From Streptomyces sp. NBC_01288 (lineage in GTDB: Bacteria > Actinomycetota > Actinomycetes > Streptomycetales > Streptomycetaceae): a DNA stretch of 64,000 bases. Where the stretch lies: the NCBI RefSeq assembly GCF_035982055.1, contig NZ_CP108427.1, forward strand, positions 6,075,001 to 6,139,000. The letters run 5' to 3'. Each line of letters starts with the position of its first letter. Position 1 is the first letter of the stretch. Made by a program: the position numbers and the translations under genes. The notes below the pieces were generated by a model that had not been told where the DNA came from, searched no databases, and worked only from the letters and a program-made list of their open reading frames with translations. Shown one piece after another: positions 7,868-15,134 of the stretch.

Positions 7868-8875
7868 ATGACGACAGGTCGGCTCGGGCAGCGAGCCGCG
7901 CCACCGAACGCGGCCTACGCCGGGCAGGTCGTGCACTTCCCGGACCCGGTCCGGGCGGCCCGCCACCCCAGAGGGGTGCGGATGGACGAGCACGGCTACC
8001 CCGACTTCTCGCCGTACGCGCGCGCGGTCGCGGAGATCGCCGAGCCCCCGGAGGGCTTCGGCGTCGACGAGTTGAGGCTGACGGACTATGTGTCGGCGAA
8101 CGCGGCCCTCGCCGCTACCGGGCACGAGCTGTGGGACACCGTGCCCGCGGTGGCCACCCCGCACGGCTGGACCTGGCACCACGTGGTCGGCACCCGGCGC
8201 CTCGCACTCGTCCCCGTCGACGTGAAGGCGCTGCTGCGCCACCACGGCGGGATCGCCACGGCCGCCGTCGACCACGACAAGCGCGGCACCCGCCCGCTCC
8301 AGGAGACCCGCCCCGCGCACTTCGGCCTGCCGAAGTCGACGGTCGCGGTGACCGAGGCGCAGGTCCAGGGCGTCGAGGAGGACCTCGGCTACCGACTCCC
8401 GGGCGCCTACCGCTCGTTCCTCAAGGCGGCCGGCGGCTCCGCGCCCATCGGCACCGCGCTGGACGCCGAGTTGGGGCTGCTGATCGACCAGCCGTTCTTC
8501 ACGGTCCGCGACGAGGCCGCCGTCAACGACCTTGTGTATGTCAATAAGTGCCTGCGCGATCACCTCACCAAGGACTACCTGGCCGTCGGCTTCGTCCAGG
8601 GCGGCCTGCTCGCGGTGAAGGTGAAGGGGCAGCGGATCGGTTCCGTGTGGTTCTGTGCCTACGACGACGCCCGCGACGTCGATCCGTCCTGGGCGCCGGC
8701 CCTGCGCGTGGAGCGGCTGCTGCTGCCCGCCGGGGACGACTTCGACCAGTTCCTCGCCCGACTCGCGGGAAATCCCCCGGAGTTGGAGACGGTGGCGAAT
8801 CTGATGGTGGACGGCGGGTTCGCCCAGTCCGTTCCGGTGTCGTCCGCGGCCTCGGCGTCCGCGGTGGGGGAGTGA
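7868..8875 (+). CDS. WHH-type HNH/EndoVII nuclease domain fused to SMI1/KNR4 (SUKH) domain
   Basis: 335 aa from the ATG at 7868, 8 nt after AGGGGG. The N-terminal half has the plan of WHH-family HNH/ENDO VII toxins: HGYPDFSPYA (residues about 39-48), ANAALAATGHELW, then GWTWHHV with His104/His105 followed by LALVPVDVKALLRHHGG. The C-terminal half (about 160-300) is SMI1/KNR4-like: VEEDLGYRLPGAYRSFLKAAGGS ... LAVGFVQGGLLAV ... GSVWFCAYDDA. A toxin-type nuclease and its immunity-type fold thus occupy one chain, with no export signal. Only 8 bp separate it from the next gene, so the two are probably co-transcribed. Whether the nuclease half is active cannot be told. Confidence 0.8.
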   Translation: MTTGRLGQRAAPPNAAYAGQVVHFPDPVRAARHPRGVRMDEHGYPDFSPYARAVAEIAEPPEGFGVDELRLTDYVSANAALAATGHELWDTVPAVATPHGWTWHHVVGTRRLALVPVDVKALLRHHGGIATAAVDHDKRGTRPLQETRPAHFGLPKSTVAVTEAQVQGVEEDLGYRLPGAYRSFLKAAGGSAPIGTALDAELGLLIDQPFFTVRDEAAVNDLVYVNKCLRDHLTKDYLAVGFVQGGLLAVKVKGQRIGSVWFCAYDDARDVDPSWAPALRVERLLLPAGDDFDQFLARLAGNPPELETVANLMVDGGFAQSVPVSSAASASAVGE

Positions 8876-8883
8876 GCTGACCG

Positions 8884-11508
8884 ATGGTGACCTTCGCGCA
8901 GGCGCAGGAGCGCGCCGAGGAGTGGATCAACGGCGATGTGCCGTCGTACCAGCATCGCGAGGTGCGGGTGCGGGAGTTCGAACTCGGCTTCGTGATCTGG
9001 GCCGAGGACCGCGCCGACGGACCGCGTTCGGACGGCGGCGCACAGCGGATGGTCCTCGCCCGCGACAGCGGCGAGGCCACGCTGTGGCCCGCGCTGCCGG
9101 TGGGCGAGGTCGTCCGCCGCTACGAGGAGGAGTACGGCCGCGCCGACGAGATCGCCGACGCGGTACCGGCCGCTCCCGCGCGGGTGGACCTCAATCAGAC
9201 CTCGTTCCTGCTGAGTCCGCCGGAGTGGTTGCAGGAGGCGGCGGACAAGCTGGGGATTCCGGACCGGCGCGGGGAGTCGGCCTCGGCCTCGACTCCCGCT
9301 GCTGGTGCGGGTGTTGGGACGCGGGGTCCGCTTCCGGAGACGCAGGCCGGGGTGCCCGCCGCTTCGGCGTGGCCCGACGCCGGTGGGTCCGGGGTGCCGG
9401 ACGACGCGCCCGCCGTGCCTGCCGGGGCGACTCCCTGGGCGGGGACCGACACCAACGCGGATCCCGGCGAGGACCGTTCGGTACCGCTGCCCGCGACCGT
9501 GTTCGCGCCGCCGCTGCGGGAGCCCGAGGACAACACCCCGCCCGACGCCAAGACCGCGCTGATCTCCGGGGGCAGCCAACTCCCGCGTACGGCGACGTCT
9601 CCGGCGCTCGATGAGTCCCACTCCAGCTCCAACTCCGGTGGTGGGGTTGGTGGCGTTGGTGGTTCGGCTCAGGGCAACACGCCGCCGTCGTACGGGTATC
9701 CCCAACGGGCCGGTAACGCGCCTCAGCCTCCTGGCGGGCCCGGGGTGCCGGGGCGGGCGCTCGCGCCCAACGCCGGGGACATCGCCGATGCCGCCACCAG
9801 CAAGGCGGCGCCTCCGCCGCGCCGGGGCGGTGGTTCTACGACGCCTCCTCCGCCGGGTGCTCCGGGGACGCCGGGTGGGCGGCCGGGTGGTGCGGCCGCA
9901 TCGCCTCCGCCTCCTCCGCCGCCGGCGGGTGGGTATGTGGCGACGCAGATGGTTTCGGGGCTCGGGCCGGACGGGCCTGGCGGGCAGGCGGGGCCCGGTG
10001 CGCCGCAGCCGCCCGGGGCGCCCGGTGCTCCGAACACTCCCGGGGGTACGCCTCCGGGTGGGGTGCACCATGCCGCGACGATGCTTGCCGATCCGGGGCA
10101 GGGCGGGCCCGGTGCGGCGGGGCCGAGGCCTCCGCAGCCGCCGGGTGCCCCTGGCGTGCCGCATGCGCCCGGGGTTCCGGGTGCGCCTGGTGGTCATGGT
10201 GGCCCCGGCTCTCCTGGCGCGCCCCAGCCGCCGAACGCCCCCGGCACCCCCGGTTCGCAGGGTGGTGCCCACGGTGCCGTGCATCACGCGGAGACCATGC
10301 TCGCCGGGCCCCCGATGGGTGGGCCCGGGGTGCCTCCGCCGCCTCAATTCCCGGGCGCGCCCGGTGTGTTGGGCGCACCAGGTATGCCGCCGGGCGCGGT
10401 GCCTCCCGGTGTGATGCCTCCGGGTGCCATGCCGCCGCCGGGGCAGCCCATGCCCGGTCAGGGCATGCCGCCCGCGCCCGGGCAGCCGTTCCCCGGGCAG
10501 CAGCAGCCCGCGTACGGCTATCCGCAGCAGGGGGTGCCGACCGTAGGACCGGGTTATCAGGCCGTGTTGCGGTACCGCGCGCCGGACGGGTCCGAGCAGC
10601 AGCTGATCCGGCGGTCCGCGCCGGGGACGCCGCACCCGGAGTGGCAGATCTTCCACGAGCTGCGCGGCATGAACATCCCGCCGGACCAAGTGCTGGAACT
10701 GCACACGGAGTTGGAGTCCTGCGAACTGCCGGGCGCGTACTGCGCGCGGATGATCCGTGAACAGTGGCCGCAGGCCCGCATCGCGAGCATCGCGCCGTAC
10801 GGCACGGATCACGCGAGCCGGCAGCAGGGGATGCGCGAACTGATCGCCCACCAGGGCGAGTTGCACCAGGTCGCCGACGGTCCGGCCCGACTCGCCCCGG
10901 TGCGGGCGCCGTTGCCGCCGGTGCAGCCGACGCCGCCGATCCCGCCGGAGGCGATCGCGCAGGAACTGGCGGGCGCGTTCGGGCCGGGCGTGTTCCGCTT
11001 CGAGCAGGCGGCGGTGTCCCGGCAGGGTGTGCCGCCGGTCGTCGCGCACACGCTGGTCGCGGCGGGGCTGCCGATGGACATGGGCCCGTTCTTCTGGGCG
11101 CAGGCCCAACCCGGGCGCCCGGTACCGACGTTGGCCGAACTCGCGCAGGAGCGCGGGGTGCGGCCGTCCGCCGACGCGGGCTCGTACCTCGTCATGGGCA
11201 GCGACTTCGGCCGCGCGATCTGCGTCCAGTACGGCACGGCCAACATCGTCGCCGTGCCCGTGGAGGCGGGGCCGGGCGGTGCGCCCGTACCGCCGCAGTT
11301 CGTGAACACGGGGCTGCCCGAGTTCGCGCGCTGTCTGGCGCTGCTCGGCCGGATGTGGCGACTGCGGTACGGGCTCAACCAGGAGCAGGCGGGCCGTTGG
11401 ACCGTCGACTTCCAGGCGCAGCTCGCTTCGCTGGATCCGGCGGCGCTCGGGTCGCCGGAGAGCTGGTGGTCGGTGTTGCTGGAGCAGATGTGGGACGGGT
11501 TGTTGTGA
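8884..11508 (+). CDS. Multidomain protein: Imm35-like N terminus, Pro/Gly linker, deaminase-like domain, SUKH-4
   Basis: 874 aa. Residues 1-85 (FAQAQERAEEWINGD ... FELGFVIWAEDRA ... VVRRYEEEYG) resemble YrhB/Imm35-type immunity domains. Residues about 130-560 are a disordered Pro/Gly/Ala linker with collagen-like GAP/GPP triplets and three spaced short motifs (ATQMVSGLG about 351, HHAATMLA about 395, HHAETMLA about 467). Residues about 563-660 resemble a toxin-type deaminase: FHELRGMNIPP, then HTELESCELPGAYC (paired cysteines). Residues about 684-874 match SUKH-4 (YLVMGSDFGRAICVQYGTANIVAVPV, then FVNTGLPEFARCLALLGRMW). No signal peptide. It follows the WHH-SUKH gene after 8 bp and ends at a strong terminator. 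The deaminase call is the least certain part. Confidence 0.8.
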   Translation: MVTFAQAQERAEEWINGDVPSYQHREVRVREFELGFVIWAEDRADGPRSDGGAQRMVLARDSGEATLWPALPVGEVVRRYEEEYGRADEIADAVPAAPARVDLNQTSFLLSPPEWLQEAADKLGIPDRRGESASASTPAAGAGVGTRGPLPETQAGVPAASAWPDAGGSGVPDDAPAVPAGATPWAGTDTNADPGEDRSVPLPATVFAPPLREPEDNTPPDAKTALISGGSQLPRTATSPALDESHSSSNSGGGVGGVGGSAQGNTPPSYGYPQRAGNAPQPPGGPGVPGRALAPNAGDIADAATSKAAPPPRRGGGSTTPPPPGAPGTPGGRPGGAAASPPPPPPPAGGYVATQMVSGLGPDGPGGQAGPGAPQPPGAPGAPNTPGGTPPGGVHHAATMLADPGQGGPGAAGPRPPQPPGAPGVPHAPGVPGAPGGHGGPGSPGAPQPPNAPGTPGSQGGAHGAVHHAETMLAGPPMGGPGVPPPPQFPGAPGVLGAPGMPPGAVPPGVMPPGAMPPPGQPMPGQGMPPAPGQPFPGQQQPAYGYPQQGVPTVGPGYQAVLRYRAPDGSEQQLIRRSAPGTPHPEWQIFHELRGMNIPPDQVLELHTELESCELPGAYCARMIREQWPQARIASIAPYGTDHASRQQGMRELIAHQGELHQVADGPARLAPVRAPLPPVQPTPPIPPEAIAQELAGAFGPGVFRFEQAAVSRQGVPPVVAHTLVAAGLPMDMGPFFWAQAQPGRPVPTLAELAQERGVRPSADAGSYLVMGSDFGRAICVQYGTANIVAVPVEAGPGGAPVPPQFVNTGLPEFARCLALLGRMWRLRYGLNQEQAGRWTVDFQAQLASLDPAALGSPESWWSVLLEQMWDGLL

Positions 11509-11534
11509 CGCCGGCCCGCTGAACAGGTCGTAGG

Positions 11535-11574
11535 AAAGGGCCGGACCCGGTCGTGTGACGGGTCCGGCCCTTTT
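11535..11574 (+). terminator. Rho-independent terminator of the toxin/immunity operon
   Basis: AAAGGGCCGGACCCG and CGGGTCCGGCCCTTT form a near-perfect 15-bp stem with a 9-nt loop, followed by TTTT. It begins 26 bp after the stop of the SUKH-4 gene. Confidence 0.88.
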
Positions 11575-11716
11575 GTGTGCGCCCGTGGTCGTTTCACGTT
11601 CGCGTGATGCCCGTGACCTGTCTGCGGAGTGTCGCGTTATGAACACTTACGCCCGATCCATCAAGATATGCGGCAAATCATCATGTCGTGTCCGTCGGAT
11701 GGAGAGGGGTTCCAGG

Positions 11717-12604
11717 ATGAGCAGCGCATCGGTGTCACCACGTGGCTTCGTGGCCGTACGGGGGCGCGGCTACCGCCCCGACCAGGTCGACGCGTACGCG
11801 GCGGCGATCTCGCGGTACCGGGACGTGGCCTGGGAGCGGGCTGCGCGGCTGACCGTACTGGCCAAGGACATGGAGGCGGAGGCCGAGCGGATGCGGGTGG
11901 CCGTGTCCCGGCTCGCTCCGCAGACGTACGAGACGCTGGGTGAACGGGCGCGGCGGCTGTTCCAGTTGGGGATGGAGGAAGCCGCGTCTCTACGGGAGTC
12001 CGCGCGGCGTGCGGCGGAGGAGCGGGTCGCGGAGGCCGAGGCGCGCGCCGCGAGCGTGCTCCAGGCCGCGCGGGAGCACGCCGACGCGCTCCGTGCGGAG
12101 GTCGAGGAACGGGCTCGGCAGCGGCTGCTCGCCGCCCGTGCCGAGGCCGACGACATCCGGATCGGCGCTCGGCGGGAGGTGAAGGAGGGGCGTACGGAGG
12201 CGCTTTCCGCGTTGCGTGAGGTGCGGCAGCGTACCGCCGCGATGTTGGGGGAGCAGGCCAAGGAGCACGAGGAGCGGTGGGCCTTGGCTGAGCGGGAGGT
12301 GTCGTCGCGGGCGGCTGCTCTGGATGCGGAGTACGCCGAGCGGATGGCTCTTGCGGAGGCTGCGTTGGGGGAGGCTGAACAGGCTTTTGCCGAGGCGGAG
12401 TTGTCGGATCGGCGGCGGCAGGACGAGGCGGCTGAGCGGGCGGGTGAGGTGGTGGCGGAGGCTCGGGTGCGGGCGGAGCGGGTTGCTCGGGATACGGAGC
12501 GGGTGCTGCGCGAGCATGGGGAGACCTGGGACGACGTGCAGGCGCATATGGATCATGTGCGGAGTAGTTTGACCGCGCTTACGGGGCGGGCTGCGGCTGA
12601 GTGA
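11717..12604 (+). CDS. DivIVA-like coiled-coil (cellulose-binding/Scy-FilP type) protein
   Basis: 295 aa from the ATG at 11717 with GGAGAGGGG about 8 nt upstream. Residues 6-40 (PRGFVAVRGRGYRPDQVDAY) are a DivIVA-type N terminus; the rest is almost entirely alpha-helical coiled coil rich in Ala, Glu and Arg with heptad spacing. Such proteins in Streptomyces assemble at hyphal tips or form intermediate-filament-like scaffolds; they were historically annotated as cellulose-binding proteins. Synonymous codon use drifts toward T-ending codons at the 3' end. It is monocistronic, between the island terminator and a convergent operon. Confidence 0.85.
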   Translation: MSSASVSPRGFVAVRGRGYRPDQVDAYAAAISRYRDVAWERAARLTVLAKDMEAEAERMRVAVSRLAPQTYETLGERARRLFQLGMEEAASLRESARRAAEERVAEAEARAASVLQAAREHADALRAEVEERARQRLLAARAEADDIRIGARREVKEGRTEALSALREVRQRTAAMLGEQAKEHEERWALAEREVSSRAAALDAEYAERMALAEAALGEAEQAFAEAELSDRRRQDEAAERAGEVVAEARVRAERVARDTERVLREHGETWDDVQAHMDHVRSSLTALTGRAAAE

Positions 12605-12641
12605 ATGGGGCGGTGCGGTTGTCGTCGTAGTGCGGGCGCGT

Positions 12642-12701
12642 GGGGGCTGGTCGCGCCCGCGCGGCGGTAGCCGCAAATTGAACACAGCCTCGCGCCCCTT
12701 G
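12642..12701 (+). repeat. Dispersed intergenic repeat, variant copy B
   Basis: GGGGGCTGGTCGCGCCCGCG followed by GCGGTAGCCGCAAATTGAAC and ending CTCGCGCCCCTT. The outer arms match copy A, but the centre is replaced by a GCGGC-containing hairpin segment. It lies between two convergent genes and may double as their terminator. Confidence 0.78.
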
Positions 12702-12712
12702 GGTTGGGACAG

Positions 12713-13309
12713 TCACAGGTGATCTGCGCAGCACGGTGTGGGGTTGGGGACCTCGAAGGGGGCCAACGTGTTGCCCGCCGCCGGGACCAGCGCCAGAACC
12801 AGGTCGCCCTCGCGCCACTCGGGGCGTACGTGGTCCTGGGTGAGGACTGGTGTGGCGGGGTCCAGGGTCGCCAACGGGGCGCCTACCACCGTCAGTTGGT
12901 CGATCGCCGTTGACTCCAGTAGGTCGGCCACGGTGACTGTTCCGGTGAGGCGTTCGACGCCGGCGTAGAGGACCGCTCGGCCTGATCGTCGTGCCGCGTG
13001 CTCCGCCGCGGCCAGGACCGCGGCTTCGGAAGGGCCGTGTCTACGGTCGCCCAGGGCCGCGCCCATCTCTGTTGCCGTGAGCCGTCGCCAGACCTCCTCC
13101 GCCGAACCGTTCTCCGGCAGGGCAAGGGAAACGGCCGTGCCCCTCCGCCCCTCCGTCCGGATCAGGTGGGTGCAGGCGACCGTCCCCGGGGGAAGCGCGA
13201 GCCTGGTCCTCAGGTCGCGGATCAGGTGGTCCGCCTCGCGGAGCGTCGTCGTGCCGGCGTCCACCCCGATGACGGGGTGGACGCCGGACGGGTCGTAGGG
13301 GGTGGTCAT
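12713..13309 (-). CDS. Hypothetical protein coupled to the PHP phosphoesterase
   Basis: 198 aa, family not recognised. It has a mixed alpha/beta composition, no signal peptide and no membrane segment, and ends in a Cys-Cys-Ala-Asp tail. The segment TVACTHLIRTEGRRGTAVSLALP and a later LVLALVPAAGNTLAPFE could be beta-sheet cores. Its ATG overlaps the stop of the upstream PHP gene in an ATGA arrangement, and it lacks its own clear ribosome site, so translation is probably coupled. That suggests a role linked to the PHP protein, although that protein is exported and this one appears cytoplasmic. Confidence 0.75.
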   Translation of the reverse strand: MTTPYDPSGVHPVIGVDAGTTTLREADHLIRDLRTRLALPPGTVACTHLIRTEGRRGTAVSLALPENGSAEEVWRRLTATEMGAALGDRRHGPSEAAVLAAAEHAARRSGRAVLYAGVERLTGTVTVADLLESTAIDQLTVVGAPLATLDPATPVLTQDHVRPEWREGDLVLALVPAAGNTLAPFEVPNPTPCCADHL

Positions 13310-15009
13310 GCGGGGAGGACCCACATCGGGTTGGAGTAGAACCAGAGGTCCTTCCACGGGTCGGCGTCGCCGAGGACGTCCATCGCGGGGCCTACGGGGT
13401 CTACGGACGGGCCGTTGATGCCTACGGCGGAGCGGTTGCCGTCGGTGCCGCGGAGGCGGACGTAGACCGGCTTGTCGAGGCGGCCGAGGGAGTACGTGAG
13501 GCGGACGGTGCCGGTGGACCTGTCGACCTCGAAGGACTTGACGACCTTTGTCTTCGGGGTAGCGAAGACGTCCTTGTCCGCGACCGGGCCGGTGACGTCG
13601 CCCTGGATGACGTCGACTCGGGCCAACTCGGGCTGGAACTGGGCCCAGTTGGGGCCGTTCGCGAGGCTGATCCGGATGGTCAGGTCCACCTGCGCGCCTC
13701 GGCGTACGTGCAGGGCGCCGCCGAGGGTGACCTCTCGGCCGGCGTAGGACAGGCGGGCGTCGAGGCCGCTGATCAGGCCGCCGTGGTCGACCCAGACGCG
13801 GCCCGCGCGGATGCCGTCCATGACCGCCTTGTAGGCGAAGGAGGTCGCGCCGACGTGGGTGCGGGAGTACTGGCCGGGCCAGAAGTCGGTGTCGGTGAGG
13901 CTGATGCCGGTGCCGTAGACCGGGTCCTCGTAACGGCCGTTGGCGTTGAAGTCGCCGCCCGGGCCGCGAACCGCCGTGTCCGCGTAGACGTTGTGGGAGT
14001 CGGAGTTGGCGGTGATCCACCACGGCTTGCCCTCGGCGAGGAGGCTGTCCCACAGGCCGCCGACCGTCGAGGTCATCCAGTCGAAGCCGCCCCAGGTGCG
14101 GTAACTCTCCAGCGGGTAACCGGGGAACGAGTCCGCGCTCGGGCTGCCGTCGTAGATGCCGCGGCCGCCGCCCGGGCCGTTCGGCTTGGGGATGCCGCCC
14201 GCCTGGTGGCCGGGGGCGCCCTCCATGCCGACGGCGATCGAGGGCTGCGCGTCGCGCCAGCCGCGGATCTCGTGCGGGGAGTCGATGCCCTTGCGCGCCG
14301 GGTGGTTGGCGAGGAACAGCGCGTCCTTGACCTTGCGGCGGCGAACCTGGTCGGCGAGGAAGTTGACGCCCGCGATGGCGAGGGCCTCGTTGGCGGGCGA
14401 GTTGCCGCTCGCGTTCTTCACGCTGCCGTCGAAGGAGTTCTCGAACTCCTTGAGTACCGCCACCTCGTTGGCGCCGGGGTGCACGAAGACCGTGCCGTGC
14501 TCGGCGCCCGGGATGTTCCACTCCAGGCCCTGGAAGACGAGGGTGTCGTCGGTCTGGTCACGGGCCTCGACGATGTCCGGATTGACCTTCTCCACACCGA
14601 TCTTGGCGTGCGCGACGCTGCCGTGGTCGGTGATGACCATCCAGTCCAGGCCGTGCGCGTTCGCCTGGCGTACGTGGTCGATGACCCGGTACTTCGCGTC
14701 ACTGCTGTACTGCGTGTGGATGTGGTGGTCACCGGCCAGCCACAAGTAGCCACCACCGCGCGACTTCTGCGACGTCTGCTGCACCGACGCGACTGCCTCC
14801 CCCGCGCCGGCGAGCACGCCGCCCGCGGCAAGTCCCGCGCCCAGCAGGCCCGTTCGGCGCAGCATGCCTCTCCGCGACAGCTGACTGGGTGTCAACTCGG
14901 CGTCGGGGATGGACGTGTCGAGAGCGGGCGGCAGCGACGAGGTGTCGCCGTCCCCGTGGTGGTGATGGTGGTGGTGACCGTGGTCGCCGTGACTGTGGCC
15001 GTGGCTCAT
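13306..15009 (-). CDS. Tat-exported PHP-domain metallophosphoesterase with His-rich N terminus
   Basis: 567 aa from the ATG at 15009 (GGGAG 6 nt upstream). Residues 2-18 contain 11 histidines, seven in a row, a likely metal-binding tail that would stay in the cytoplasm or be cleaved. The twin-arginine signal is SRRGMLRRTGLLGAGLAAGG (about 45-64). PHP motifs follow: GDHHIHTQYSSD, WMVITDHGS, AEHGTVFVHPGA, LANHPARKG and ITANSDSHN, consistent with a polynuclear metal site. A C-terminal beta-rich domain follows (about 400-567). The substrate is unknown; PHP enzymes hydrolyse phosphate esters. It is translationally coupled to the downstream 198-aa protein. Confidence 0.9.
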   Translation of the reverse strand: MSHGHSHGDHGHHHHHHHGDGDTSSLPPALDTSIPDAELTPSQLSRRGMLRRTGLLGAGLAAGGVLAGAGEAVASVQQTSQKSRGGGYLWLAGDHHIHTQYSSDAKYRVIDHVRQANAHGLDWMVITDHGSVAHAKIGVEKVNPDIVEARDQTDDTLVFQGLEWNIPGAEHGTVFVHPGANEVAVLKEFENSFDGSVKNASGNSPANEALAIAGVNFLADQVRRRKVKDALFLANHPARKGIDSPHEIRGWRDAQPSIAVGMEGAPGHQAGGIPKPNGPGGGRGIYDGSPSADSFPGYPLESYRTWGGFDWMTSTVGGLWDSLLAEGKPWWITANSDSHNVYADTAVRGPGGDFNANGRYEDPVYGTGISLTDTDFWPGQYSRTHVGATSFAYKAVMDGIRAGRVWVDHGGLISGLDARLSYAGREVTLGGALHVRRGAQVDLTIRISLANGPNWAQFQPELARVDVIQGDVTGPVADKDVFATPKTKVVKSFEVDRSTGTVRLTYSLGRLDKPVYVRLRGTDGNRSAVGINGPSVDPVGPAMDVLGDADPWKDLWFYSNPMWVLPA

Positions 15010-15134
15010 GTTCAACTCCCGCTGATGCAGGGACCTTCACGCTCGGACGTGCAGAGTCTGGAAAGGAGCGGTGAACAGCGGGAGTCGGGGTGGTGGTGTG
15101 GCAAAGAACGAGTCATGCACGGCTACAACGCCGG

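Noticed and set aside
8659..11646. 995-codon open frame antisense to the SUKH-4 gene
   Set aside because: It is Arg/Pro/Gly/His-rich, has no family resemblance and mirrors the opposite strand's GC bias; the sense frame contains recognisable domains.
12713..14521. 602-codon leftward frame spanning the PHP gene and the downstream gene
   Set aside because: Its C-terminal third is the real 198-aa protein; the rest is the PHP gene read in the wrong frame. I considered a frameshift fusion, but both genes are intact with an ATGA junction.
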